Origin: Cornus controversa | Taxonomy: Eukaryota > Streptophyta > Magnoliopsida > Cornales > Cornaceae | DNA: 64,000 nt | Direction of reading: 5' to 3' | Assembly (NCBI GenBank): GCA_026545225.1 | Contig: CM048845.1 | Coordinates: 63,141,033-63,205,032, forward strand | Shown: positions 22,101-33,425 of the stretch, one piece after another | Numbering within the stretch: the stretch's first letter is position 1 | Layout: each line of letters begins with the position of its first letter | Notes under the pieces: generated by a model | The model's database searches: none | Told to the model about the DNA's origin: nothing | What the model saw: only the letters and a program-made list of their open reading frames with translations | Translations under genes and position numbers: made by a program

Positions 22101-24910
22101 GACCAAGCAGTTTTTGGATTTTGCAAAACAATCTGACTAGCAAATGAATAAAAATGGTGAAACACTCTAGTGAGGGAGTTGCTAAGGGCTTCCACAATTA
22201 CATAAAATTATCAGCAGGTCGTTTATAGAAGAAATAAAAGTATGTGATTGGAGGTGGTGAAGGTTTGAGAGAGTGAGAACATAAGGCTTTTGGCAAGGGA
22301 CATATTGTTTTTATGATATATTTTTTTGTGAAGTTCACTTCAAATGGTTGTGAGAGCCTTTACTGTCATTGCAACGGTAAAATGGGTATGGAAAGGGTAT
22401 TTAGGTCATTAAAAAGTTTTTTGATGTCACGTGCATTGCATGCGTGTCACTTAACCATCAAACCTAACTACCATCAATCTCAAGAGTGCAATTAATGAGA
22501 ATACTTTTAAAAGTTTGAGGACTTAATTACAACAATCGATAGTTAAGGAGTGCATTTTGCAACAAGTCAATAGTCGAGGGGTCTTTAATGCAATTTTGCC
22601 TATAACATACTCGTATTGTATAGTCATTTTATCCACATTATTTTGAATCTTAACACTAGTTTAGAATTTGAGAATTTTTTCTTTTTTTTGTTATACACGG
22701 TAAGAAACCACACACCCACTTTTGTCCATATGCAAACAAAGTTTTGAGTTTGTTGAGTGTTTTTTTTCCTCGTAAAACTTAATATATTTTTCTAATTAAC
22801 CCAAAATATATATGTTTTAAAATTGTATTAGAACCAAATGTTTTTACAAACATTGCAAAACTACCCGTTATGTCTTCAAATGTCCCAATTTTGTCACCGC
22901 CAAGTCCATACCGTTTCCCACCCGTATTCAACTGGAAAAAATGTTCAAATATTATCAACTCTCTAAAAATTATAAGCTTTATCTTAATATTTTTAAGTTC
23001 ACTCTTAATTTTGACATTTAATTTATTTTTTGACCAAATGGATTATGAACAAGCAATTGAAGAGGTTGATAGCTCTTCGCAAACTCCTTTGGAGACCGAT
23101 GTCATTTCGAGTCAATTACGACAAATGAACGAGTTACGCAATAACTTAGGCAACTATTTGTGGGGAAGTGTGCAAATACGTTGAATAGTTTTTAATAGCA
23201 TATGAATTTATTTTGTTGGATTATGCATGTATTTGGAATAGCAACTTTGGGATTGTGCTATGAACACTTCTCTCTTTCTTGTTTGTTAATTTCAAGTGTT
23301 GGATTTATCTGTCCTTCTAGTGATGAAATTTTGACTCAGAGGTGGTCTTTATTTATCATGCAGTGGTGCATATTATCTTTTAATAACTTACATGACATAG
23401 GTTTACGTATATAATTTATTACTTGCTTAATTTTTATAGCATTAAATGGACGGTGACATGTATGGTGCAGGTGATTTATTAGTTGAGGAATTTATGCATG
23501 ACTTGTATGACATGAATGACTTATATTAGATCAATTCGATTCAAGTATTGGAATTATGTTTGACTTTGCCATTGAGGCAATCAACTCGATCATGTTTGAC
23601 TTATTGGCAGTGTTCTAGCATCAAGACTTTTAAGCATTGGAAGTCAAATAAGGAAAATTGCGCCAAGCAACCACTACACATACCGCTGGATCAAAAAGTT
23701 TTGCATGATTTGCGCAGTAAAGAGGAAATATTTTATTTCTCATACAGAATACTTCAGTTTTATATGTTTTGTTGGATTCAAGTTTGATGGATATTTTCAA
23801 TATTTTCGATGTTATTTGAGGGTAGTCTAAAACGATGACTGGTGGAGATGATTTAAGCCGGGCAGATATGTATATACTTACTCATAGACGGAAGAATGGG
23901 CAGCCTAGGTGTCTTAGCCCTCAATATAGAATTCATCTGCAACTATTCTTCTCCATTTTTACTCATGCATCGATCTGCAGCTATCTTGATTTTGATGCAT
24001 AACCCAAGTTCATCCGGAAGAAAATGGGTTCCATTTTTACTCATGCATCGATCTGCAGCTATATAATTTTAGTCTTTTAATATGATTTTGATGCTCTTTA
24101 GGCTTACATCTCAAGCAACTATTGAAGGCCACAAAAGCTTACCAATTCAAAATTTCACACTTCTTTTTTCTACCTTCTCCACCCTGCCTTGAATTTAAAT
24201 GTCCATGGTTGTGTTGTGGATGATTTGTTATGGGCAATCAGATAAGTCATCACATGACAAGGCAAGAAATTTCTAGGAAAGCAGTTATATGACCATTTAA
24301 GCACACCTCACAGAACTCATAAAACGAGAATGAAACTGTTTATTTTTTCACTACTTAAGTCATAGATGATTTGTTATGAGCAATCAGATAAGTCCCAAAT
24401 TTGGAGACAGACTGTGGTAGCTTAGATTCAACAATGGTTTAAATTAACCAAATTAGATGTGTCTATATCTAAAACAAATCATCTCTCAACTAGAGTTATA
24501 GTTAACACAAGAATCTTTAATTGAGCTAGAATCATCCCAAAGAAATCTAATAAAGGAGTTGAGCAAGGAATTACTACATGCATGTGACAATTGTGCTGTG
24601 CTTGTAATTTAATAGCAAGTATAAGTGGGTGCATGTAATTACCTATCATCACTATACTCGGAAGATCCAAGTATAGGAACTTTCTACAGAGTTATTACTA
24701 TACTTTCTACGTAATAGAATTTAAAGTCATCATATGACAATACAGGAACTTTCTAGACATATCATTTCCTGTTATTTACTTATTATGTGTTGACAGTTTT
24801 GTTATTCAACTAATAACGGATTTGGATATTTTTTAAGCTCTGAATTCTTTGCAATCTAGGTTTACAAATCAAGTAACATGGCATGAATAGTTGAATGATT
24901 ATATATATAT
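22101..24910. other. Long stretch without a recognised gene
   Basis: AT-rich sequence. A frame at 22870-23184 (104 aa) has a hydrophobic segment near residues 34-52 and an acidic tail with MNELRNNLGNYLW. The last stretch faintly recalls N-terminal pieces of PIF/Harbinger-associated proteins, but no transposase motif follows, so I leave it unassigned. Confidence 0.4.
23952..24062 (+). repeat. 33-bp direct repeat
   Basis: The 33-bp word at 23952-23984 (starts TCCATTTTTACTC, ends TGCAGCTAT) recurs exactly at 24030-24062, 45 bp apart. Confidence 0.85.
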
Positions 24911-26045
24911 AGTACTGATGTCTTGCTCACCGATGAGAAAGAAATTATATCCACACTTTGTATAGTAGCCTTTAAATTTAATCTAACGACTGCATTCTAA
25001 ACTTATTTTTCTCCTTTTCAAAAACAAGAAACCACTTCTGTGTATTTTAATTTTGAAAATTAATGTTATCGGTGTGGATTACCAATTTCTTACCTATTGT
25101 AAAAAAGGATAAATTACTAAAAGTAAACACTTGAATTATGATCAAGAACCAGTATTAGCCCTTTTTCTATCTTCTGTCACAAACTCTGAATCAGTGTTGA
25201 AAATCCCATCTCCAAATATATCATAAATCATTTTAATTTGATCCCTAGTGATAGATAATCTAGTTTTCATGCACAAGCAATAATATATAGATTAAAAATC
25301 GCTAATCTGATTTATATAAATCTTAGTTATAAATACACACACCGGAATGAAACCATAACTAAGTAGAATAAAAATTAAGTATTTTCACTTAGGAAACAAT
25401 ATTTTTCATATAAAAAATAGATAGTAAAGCTACAAGTATAAATTTACACTTGTTAGAATGCAATATTCTTGTTCAAATGAGTGAGAAGTTCGATCTTGTA
25501 TAAATTTACACTTGTTAGAATGCAATATTCTTGTTCAAATGAGTGACAAGATGAACTTATGAGAGAAAATTCTTGTGACCAAATTCATTTAGAATTCATC
25601 TTTCTTCAAAAAAAAAAAAAAAAACTTTTAACATTTACCTTTGAGTTATAATCAGTGCTTAAGTAATTATTCTACCATCCTTTACAGAAGCCAGTTATCA
25701 AGTTCTTAATATTAGTTAATTTGTTATTTGATATCATTCCATTCACTATCCATTTGTATGGGATACTTTGCATGATATCATGTGGCAGAAGGTGGAAGAA
25801 CGACTAATATCATCATGCCATAATTAAATTGTTTACTTTTGGTAATTTATTTTTTTCAAAAAAAAAAAAGGTAAAAAATTGGTATAACATCAATTTTTCA
25901 AAATTAACTTAGTCAAAAAGTGATTTTCTTATTTTTGAAAAGGAGAGAAGTGGGTTTGGAATGTGATCATTAAAATAAATCTAACGACTACTATATAAAG
26001 TGTGGATAAAATTTTTTGCTCACTGATAAGTAAGAGATCAGTACT
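24911..26045. mobile_element. Non-autonomous DNA element with ~190-bp terminal inverted repeats
   Basis: The first ~190 bp (starting AGTACTGAT) match the reverse complement of the last ~190 bp (ending ATCAGTACT) at roughly 75-80% by eye. Shared words include ATCCACACTTT, ATAGTAG, CTCCTTTTCAAAAA and ACCAATTT. Flanks are (TA)n on both sides, which hides the target duplication. Long TIRs without coding capacity suggest a Mutator-like non-autonomous element, but the superfamily is not proven. Confidence 0.7.
25436..25551 (+). repeat. 62-bp tandem duplication within the TIR element
   Basis: The unit beginning TATAAATTTACACTTG at 25437 repeats at 25499 with a 62-bp period and almost no divergence, so the duplication is recent compared with the TIRs around it. 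Confidence 0.85.
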
Positions 26046-26980
26046 ATATATATGTTTTTTTTTAATTTAAAAAATCAGTTTAAAGGATGAGACCAACTCT
26101 GAATTGCATGAATTGATTAAGTTGGTTTAAGTGATGTCTGATTGCACCTTAATTTATTTATTTTTTTTGCAGGTTGTGACTTGGGCATAGGTTTTGTAAA
26201 CTGGTAGATCTCAAAAATAGAGCTTGTGATTTGGAAATTCTCAGGCCTTAAGATTATAGTTTTCTGTGATGGCCTGATAATGGACTTGTCTCGAGATTTC
26301 TCTGTATATGCATCAACAATACCCTTTTTAAAGAGAAAAATTGCTACCAACTCTTTCAAATCCGCTTCCTAAATTCACCCATTGACTAACCCAGATCTTC
26401 GCTGATCTTTACCATCTCCTTTGCTATCTTCAAATCCCAACCATCAATCTCGGATACCACCAACAACATAGTGTGAAAATATTAATAGAGAGAGAGAGAT
26501 CAAAGTTATCTTGACGTCGCTTGAGACTGAGCAAAGATAAAAAGAGGAATTTGTCTATATATATCTATATTACATTTAAGATTGGTATAATAAGACAAAA
26601 AAGTCAATTTAATAGTCAAAAGTAATTAAAAAACTAATAATGTCCATCAAAATATAATAATTCTATCTAATGATCATAATTAAAAGTGCATGATATGGTA
26701 CATGAACATGCCTTAGTGTGTGTATATATAAATATACAGAGACATACACACATGACCCCGAGATATTCAAAATATCGAGACAAGTCCATTAGAGAATCTT
26801 TTTGGACAAGTCGACAAATATCTGGTACCTGTTAGAGAAAGAAAAATGCTATTTGGACTTGTGAAACCAACACAAACGTACAGTGAACCGAACAGTTTTC
26901 AATCCTAGGTTGCATTGAGGAAAGGAAAAAAAAAATCTTCTAGATGTATGTATATATATATACATATATATCGATCGATC
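26046..26980. other. Intergenic stretch upstream of MYB copy A
   Basis: No gene recognised. Minus-strand frames at 26117-26480 are Lys/Ile-rich with no family signature. TA and TATG microsatellites occur at 26728 and 26948, and a GA run at 26981-26998 precedes the MYB relic. Confidence 0.45.
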
Positions 26981-27023
26981 GAGAGAGAGAGAGAGAGGTG
27001 TGAAGGTGCAGTGATATTCGAAG

Positions 27024-27140
27024 ATGAGACAAATGGGTAGAAACCCATGTAGTGCAAAAGATGGACTGTACAGAGGAGCATGGTCCTCCCAAGAAGATCA
27101 AATCCTCAAAGTCTATGTCAAGAAACAGCTAATTGATTAA
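27024..27140 (+). pseudogene. R2R3-MYB exon-1 fragment (copy A)
   Basis: The reading begins [20 protein letters not shown] and continues [14 protein letters not shown], nearly identical to exon 1 of the intact MYB at 30125. It then loses about 37 bp, including the HGEGKW block and the first exon/intron junction, and hits a stop after QLID. The following intron-like sequence (AATTGATTA...AAAGTTTATCAATAAGTA) still matches intron 1 of the intact gene. Exons 2 and 3 are absent; the downstream sequence is the duplicated block shared with 2923-3490. A 38-aa peptide with half an R2 repeat could in theory be made, but I call it a pseudogene. Confidence 0.88.
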
Positions 27141-27256
27141 TTGATTAAAGAGGTGAAAGAAAGTTTATCAATAAGTACCTATATATTACCTTATTGATGG
27201 AGTACGCGGAGAATTCGGAATGATTTGCCTACCTTAATGTGCGTATGTATAACTAT

Positions 27257-27640
27257 ATGTCAAAATATAAGAAAAATATTTTACTTCAAACCATCATAGC
27301 ATAAGGAAAATCTTCATTACTACATTGAACCGTTGAAATTCTGAGAAGCAAACAATTATTGAAACTGCACGACATAAACATAAAAGCACGTGTTACATAA
27401 ACCTCAATTACTTTCAAAACAAATTCAACGATGGGAGCATCAATTTCGGTTTAGTCAGTCTGAACGTTTGAAGAATTATCACTTTTTAAACTTGACGTAC
27501 ACGTCGTGTCTCACACTACCATGATTAGAAGAGCGCATGTGCTTCCTAGGTTGGGTCTTATCAATGTTGGTGTGACCATATGGATTTAATTATAGGCTGT
27601 TTTTATTTCAAAATTACCAACTCTTAAAATTTTTAGAGAT
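27257..27640 (+). repeat. Duplicated intergenic block, copy 2 (partner 2923-3490)
   Basis: Collinear with 2923-3490 through many shared words (listed there) but without the ATA expansions. It sits directly downstream of the truncated MYB exon 1. Confidence 0.7.
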
Positions 27641-27886
27641 TTATTTTTATCATTTGGATAAATTTCTTAATTTTGAGGATAAATTTGACTTTTCAAAACA
27701 GAAATTTATTTTGAGACATCTTAAAAGGCCAGATCTTTTCATGGGATGAAGAGAATAATCTAAAAGGAGACCTAGCTAGAATATTAGTGGTAAAAAAATT
27801 CACCCCATAAATTCTTACATGGAACTTTTACATCGGGGGAGTTGCATGAATTTGGACGGTGAAGTGGAAACATAAATGTGATTGGA

Positions 27887-28065
27887 AAATGCTAAACTTT
27901 ATGAAATTATTTCATGAATTGTTATCATGAATGATGTGACAGGTAATAATATTATTGGGACTCCGTGTATGGGGAGAATTCCACCAATACTAACTCACCA
28001 TTTAATTGCCACATCATTCATGATAAAAATTCATAAAATAATTTCATGATGTGTAGTATTGCTCA
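27887..28065. mobile_element. MITE, about 180 bp, with ~55-bp inverted repeats
   Basis: The left arm (ATGAAATTATTTCATGAATT, then GTTATCATGAATGATGTG) pairs with the right arm read in reverse (ATGAAATTATTTTATGAATT, then TTTATCATGAATGATGTG). A loop of about 60 bp separates them. It has no coding capacity. Confidence 0.75.
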
Positions 28066-28399
28066 ATGTGATTTGCATAAGCGATGTGTTTCGGATTCGA
28101 GATTTGAAAGTGATCTTTTTAAAAAATAGAAACAAGACTTGTCGAAATTCACCTCTCTCATATTTAACTCTAGCGAAAGTCTTGTAGACTGTATACAACC
28201 TTTTATATACGTAGTTCACTCAAAGGTTTTCTAAAGATCTTAGATAATGTCTTCCATGCATCAACTAGAATAGTAGTATAAAAATTGGAATCTAATATAG
28301 TTTAGACAAAAAAATAAATAAATAATTGACCTCCAATAACATTTAAAACCAAACCCACATGTGTATGTGATATATGTTAGAAAAATTGAATAAAAATTG

Positions 28400-28545
28400 A
28401 AGGTTTACAATGAAAAATTATATAACATGAGTTAGACTAGGATATAACATAGACACGTTAGTGTTGATTATGTCAACACTAACGTGTCTATGTTATATCC
28501 TAGTTTAACTCATGTAATATAATCTTCAAATGTGAAGGTGAATTA
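28400..28545. mobile_element. Near-perfect hairpin (47-bp arms, 5-bp loop), probable MITE
   Basis: Arms 28421-28467 and 28473-28519 pair at about 45 of 47 positions around the loop TTATG; the apex words are TTAGTGTTGA and TCAACACTAA. Weaker pairing extends another 20 bp outward. It could be a young foldback/MITE or a source of small RNA; no target duplication is clear. Confidence 0.8.
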
Positions 28546-28555
28546 TCTCTTATTT

Positions 28556-28745
28556 ATTTTATATACCCATATGCATTGTAAAATTTCAAATATGGCCACA
28601 CTAAAATTATGAAAACACTCCATTATAAAATGTTTCCGCTGAATTTTTTCTTATTTTTATTATACACATGTACTTAGTAAAATTTCAAATATGCTCCCAC
28701 TAAAATTATAAAAAAAATCCATCATAAAAATATACCCTTGGCTAA
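28556..28745 (+). repeat. Two tandem copies of a ~100-bp AT-rich unit
   Basis: Both units share GTAAAATTTCAAATATG, CACTAAAATTAT and a downstream CTAAATTTTT or CTGAATTTTT. The unit starts are about 28556 and 28655. Confidence 0.7.
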
Positions 28746-29264
28746 ATTTTTGGGCTCTAACCTAATCATTCTTTCTATTATCATGTTGAAATTATATTCA
28801 ATAAAATTATTAATAACTGTTAAAATACGTTTTGTTTATTATGATAGTTTGAAAAGAAATTATTTTGTTTTTGTTTAAGGTCGGCCCTTCTAAAATAAAT
28901 TTTTGCGTCTTGCAAACAGGTAAAAAAAAAGATATATTCGAGAAAAATAACATATTAAATACCTTTATATATAGTCCAATCATAATTTATCCATTAGTCT
29001 TTTTACTCTAATTAATTAATTTTTGGGTAGGTGACCAACATGCTGGTAGAGCTCGAACCGCGTGTCGGTGCACCCAAATCACAACGTTTTGGTGCTTTTG
29101 GATGCACCAGATGGTGCAGAATGCTTATAGCCCATCCCATTGTGACGGATAAGGGTGTGTCTATATATACAGACACACACATGACCCAATGATTGTCTGC
29201 GTTGAGTTTTACATTTGTGTGGGACCTATGTGTAGGTCTCATGTAAATGCATCTTTTAAGTTTG
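28746..29264. other. Intergenic stretch, nothing assigned
   Basis: Contains a GC-richer island at 29030-29240, against AT-rich flanks, that looks like part of an unrecognised repeat. No conserved coding frame seen. Confidence 0.4.
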
Positions 29265-29900
29265 AATTTTTTTTTGAAAAAATTACTGCTAAATTCTATT
29301 TTTTTTTCATTGAGGGAAGTAAGTTCTAAAAATTTTCTTTTAGAACCAATAAAATTTACCTTTGAATTAGTTTTTCATTTAAGTCCTAAATATATAATTA
29401 CATATTTCATTTATGCTCTTACCAAATAGAACTAAAATTTTATAATTATAAATTTATCCAAGAATTGATATATAATTTATTTTTTTATATATCCTTTAAG
29501 TTTTAGTTATTTAACAGAATTATGATATTGAATAATAATTAATTTAATTTAAATTCAATTCAAAAACTCATACAGAATACACGATTTTAGTACCCAAAAA
29601 AAGTAATTATTCTATAAAAAAAACATTAATAACATGTGTATTTTACTTTTTAATCAAATTTTAAGTCTACTTTTGGAAGGGTATATATGAAAATTTAAGT
29701 CTAAATTTTATATCTAATGTAGCAAGTATTATATATAATTTATTAAGGGTATAAATGAAAGATTTTGTGATTTAGAACCTAAATAGAAAAAAATTCAAAA
29801 GTGGAATTTATTGGTCCTAAAAATTTTTGTTAGGACTTATTTGTCTTTCAATAAAAAAATAAAAATAAGACTTAGGATCTAATTTTATCAATTTTTTATT
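29265..29900. mobile_element. Long-TIR MITE-like element upstream of the MYB gene
   Basis: The left ~150 bp (29270-29425) and the reverse complement of the right ~150 bp (29740-29895) align by eye through TTCTATTTTTTTTTCATTGA or its variant, AAGTCCTA, ACCAATAAA, ACCTTTGAAT or ACTTTTGAAT and TTCATTTATGCTCTTA or TTCATTTATACCCTTA. No transposase. Part of its right half is retained upstream of MYB copy B (48839-48990), so it predates that duplication. It ends about 225 bp before the MYB ATG and may supply promoter sequence. Confidence 0.65.
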
Positions 29901-29977
29901 ACTCCAAGTCAGCCAATAAAAGTCCTTATTTCTAGTGATAATAAAAATAAGAATTCATCATTAATGATATAATATTT

Positions 29978-30072
29978 CGGGTACACTATAGTACCCGATA
30001 CCTTGTTAGGATTCGCCGAAAATAGCGGAGTTCTAACAATTATTCTTCTCAATATATATATATATATATAAC
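29978..30072 (+). promoter_or_regulatory. Proximal promoter region of the MYB gene
   Basis: Contains a 20-bp palindrome CGGGTAC-ACTATA-GTACCCG (29978-29997) and an AT run (about 30050-30070) that could hold the TATA box, 55-75 bp before the ATG. In copy B the palindrome is degraded. The function is inferred from position only. Confidence 0.35.
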
Positions 30073-30124
30073 ATATCACTGAGAGAGAAAGAGAAGGTGA
30101 TGTTACAGATTTAGAGTGAGACAA

Positions 30125-31740
30125 ATGGGTAGAAACCCATGTTGTGCAAAAGATGGACTGAACAGAGGAACATGGTCCTCCCAAGAAGATCAAATCCTCA
30201 AAGTCTATGTGAAGAAACACGGAGAAGGAAAATGGAGAACTGTTGCTCAAAAAACAGGTAATTGATTAGAGAGGAGCCAAAGGAAAGTTTATCAATAAGT
30301 ATGTAGCTATGACCTTAATGTGTGTGTTTCTGTTTTTTCTTTTTTTAAATATTATTATTATTTTTTTGTATTATTTTTTGAAGGTCTAAAGAGAAGTGGG
30401 AAGAGTTGCAGACTTCGGTGGTTAAATTATTTGAGGCCTGATTTAAAGAGAGGTGACATTTCGCCAGATGAGGAGGACCTCATCATCAGACTTCACAATC
30501 TTCTTGGCAACAGGTGACATTATTTGTTCTTATATATTCTTCTTCATATATATATACAGGGGTGTAGCCATTAAGGCACTAGTGGGTACATTAGTACTCA
30601 CTTAACTCTATAATTTTTTTTTATATATATATAGTAAATGCAATTTTTTAGGGTTTAGAATTGTAATGACCTATTAAATCTTGAGTGATGTACCCATTTA
30701 ATTTTATAAAAAATAAATTATAATCCGAATTTTTGCGTTCGTACCCACTTGTACAAATTCCTGGCTACGCCCCTGAATATATATATATCTTAAGATTTGT
30801 TAAAATTTGCTATATGCTTTGGGCAAAAGTCATAGTTACTCATTTCTTGTCCTGAATCTTAAAACAAAATGCCATTATAATACCTATAATTTACATGCAA
30901 GTATCTGTAAGGTGGGGATACTAATGGTTCTTACACTGGTGGATATATATAACACAATATTCATCTTCCTTCTCAATGACTTCAGTATATTGTCACATTG
31001 TCACAGTTGAATTCTAAACACAATTGTACCAATCCCTCATGGGTAGAGCTCTATAAGAAAACCATCAGTACTGAATAATGTTTTCACTTTGCATGGTTCA
31101 ATATCTCCCAAGGGACCATTTATGGAAATCACTCCTTACTAAAGTTTTTAACTAATATTTGGCTCAACGCGATCAAATTAAACTTGGTCTTACAAGTGTT
31201 GAGGCTGCGACATTCATTTTGTGGAGAAAATTAAAATTGGTACACTATATATGTGTGTGTGTATTTCATTTCATATAGTTCATCCATCTCTTTGTTTTTT
31301 TTTCTCTCAGGTGGGCCTTGATAGCTGGAAGACTTCCGGGCCGGACTGATAATGAAATCAAGAACTACTGGAACACAAACTTGGCTAAGAAATTGCATGG
31401 CCAAACATCAAAGTCCCCCATCAAACCGCTTAAATCCAAAGAGAAGAAGCCAAATCATGAAGAATTTGAATCCGAAGAGAAGAAGCCAAATCGTGAAGAA
31501 TTTGAAGTCAAAAGCCCAGCTTCTTCAACACCATTAGAGGATTCTTCTTTCAACTTTCTGATGGACATTGACGTCAATGACTTTCTCATACCAGAAGTTC
31601 TATGCTCAGATTTACCTCTCATGCACCAAAATGGTAACATGGCTGGCTATAATTACTACAGTTCATCTTCTTCGTATAGTCCATTCTCAGGATATGAAGA
31701 ACTCAAGAAGGTGGTTTCTTTTATAGATTTAGAAGATTAA
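30125..31740 (+). CDS. R2R3-MYB transcription factor, TT2/C1-like, 3 exons, 230 aa
   Basis: Exons are 30125-30257, 30384-30513 and 31311-31740, with GT-AG introns of 126 and 797 bp at the canonical R2R3-MYB positions; the joined frame is open to TAA at 31738-31740. The start [15 protein letters not shown] is the usual N-terminus. R2 has its three Trp (GTW, GKW, LRW). R3 has the normal Ile in place of the first Trp, then NRW and NYW. R3 carries the bHLH-contact signature DLxxRxxxLxxxxxxLxxxR ([20 protein letters not shown]), so it probably works with a bHLH/WD40 complex in the nucleus. The domain resembles subgroup 5 (TT2, C1) regulators of anthocyanin or proanthocyanidin genes. R2 reads KRSGKSC rather than the commoner KRCGKSC, losing one redox-sensitive Cys. 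The C-terminus is acidic, with a Lys/Glu duplication (EEKKPN twice) and a Ser/Tyr-rich stretch. Subgroup and pathway are inferred; gene identity as R2R3-MYB is firm. Confidence 0.93.
30557..30775. mobile_element. hAT-like MITE in MYB intron 2 (219 bp)
   Basis: Ends are CAGGGGTGTAGCCA and the reverse complement CAGGGGCGTAGCCA, with a further shared AGTGGGTAC. Flanks TATATATA and AATATATA are an approximate 8-bp target duplication. The CAGGGG ends and 8-bp duplication fit hAT. It lies between the splice sites of intron 2 and does not disturb the exons. Confidence 0.8.
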
Positions 31741-31906
31741 TGGAAATAATTGGAGTTCATAATGATCATATATAAGAGGCTAGTTCAAAATAAAGTCTAC
31801 ACATATACCATTTCCTGCATGCTTTGTCATAATCATTTTTGTAATAAAGATGAAGTGAATTAATTCTACGAGACCACCTCTAATTCATATTTGAACGTCT
31901 TAGTCA

Positions 31907-31953
<47 letters not shown>

Positions 31954-32219
31954 TTTATACTCAATTATATAAAAGAAAATACTTGGGTCCAACCCTATGA
32001 GAACCAACTTCGTCCTCGATGTGTCCCAAGCAAATGTTAACGCATGTTTCAAATATATAAAATATTAAAAAACTTAATTACAAACAACTAATTTATAAAT
32101 CGGATCCAAGTTAGAACCCAGGCTCTCTCTCTATGCTAATTTTCATCTTCATTTACATGTACACCAATTAAGAAGCCGTTTCAGATTTTCTTTCTCCTGC
32201 AAATCTTCATCTCCCATAG
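31741..32219. other. MYB 3' flank with (AT)n microsatellite
   Basis: Contains the 3' untranslated region. AATAAA-type words occur at 31788 (AAATAAAG) and 31842 (AATAAAG) and could serve as polyadenylation signals. A (TA)n run lies at 31910-31950. No further gene. Confidence 0.5.
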
Positions 32220-33000
32220 TGTTTGCAGACACTCCATTTTTGACCTCCCAATTTCATTATAAATTCTTTAACATAAGCACGGAGGTTGAATTCCATTTTT
32301 CAGGTGAAATATCCCAACAAAATTTCGCGCATTAGGTGACGAGTCTCATACACAAAATTTGAGAGTTATTTATAACTGATAGCAAAAAGCATAGAATACA
32401 AAAAACAGAATGAATTTTTTTAAAAGTAGAATAGAAAGTCAACCTGAATTATAATAAAATATTGCATAAATAAAGTACATGTCTGGTAGTACAACTTGGA
32501 AGTCCCATAACACAAGGACCCCATAACTAGAAAGAACAAGAGTTATTACTTTAAATTAAATAACCGAATAACCAATGTCTCAATAGAATTCATAATCTGA
32601 ACATGAAGAAGAGAATAGGTTACTACTATGAAAACTGATGAGGAGAGATGTCTGCCACAACCAACCAAACTAAACACTATCCTCACGGTGGAACTAGCAT
32701 AGGACTTGAAATATCAAGAAATTGGGTTAAACCTACAAGCAAGTCCTCTCTACTACATCCCAACCAGAGAATCGGTAAATATACCCTCTATATGAGGGAT
32801 ACAAAAAAACAAGTAACATAAGTTATTTCCTTATCTAGTTCATGTCTCCAAAATGAAAGTCATCTTTTATATTGTTCCCAAACTAACCCCTACCATGCAA
32901 ACTTAGAACCTATTCTTTAAGTTCAAACCAAAGACACAAAAACAAGTATTCTATTAAACCTAGGCAATATATCCTGACATGTCACCTATACTATCATTGG

Positions 33001-33125
33001 ATACCTTAATAGGTATTGCCAATCCTAACATATCCCTTGACAATCCTTACATGCCCCTTAACATTAGATACCTTAATAGGTATTGGCAATCCTAACATGC
33101 TCCCTGGCAATCCTTACATGCCTCT
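33001..33125 (+). repeat. Two tandem copies of a 67-bp LTR subrepeat
   Basis: ATACCTTAATAGGTATTG at 33001 recurs at 33068, followed in both by CAATCCTAACAT and CAATCCTTACATGCC. Confidence 0.85.
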
Positions 33126-33425
33126 ACAACTAACCTATTAAATCAAAACAAAAGACCTAACCTACCTATCACATTAATTTAATCTAACAGAATCTCAATC
33201 ACCACAATTAATAACTCATTCACAATTAAACTAATATAAAATATCATGAACAGTTATGCGTTCAAAGAATACAATTAAGGAAAATAATACAACCACCAAT
33301 TATATGAGCAAGTACACAACCAAACTTCCAATGTACCTAAATCATCGAGGGAGTCTAAACCTAGCTCTTAATCTAGGTTTCCGAGCCTATTCTAATCCTA
33401 AGAACCCTATTTAATTGTTCTGGAA

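Noticed and set aside
22870..23184. Possible PIF/Harbinger accessory protein fragment
   Set aside because: Only a faint resemblance in one short stretch; no DDE motif or TIRs found nearby.
26117..26480. Minus-strand frames with a Lys/Ile-rich protein
   Set aside because: Broken by stops and without recognisable motif or splice context.
29012..29242. Minus-strand 76-aa frame in the GC-richer island
   Set aside because: No family signature; the island resembles repeat-derived DNA.
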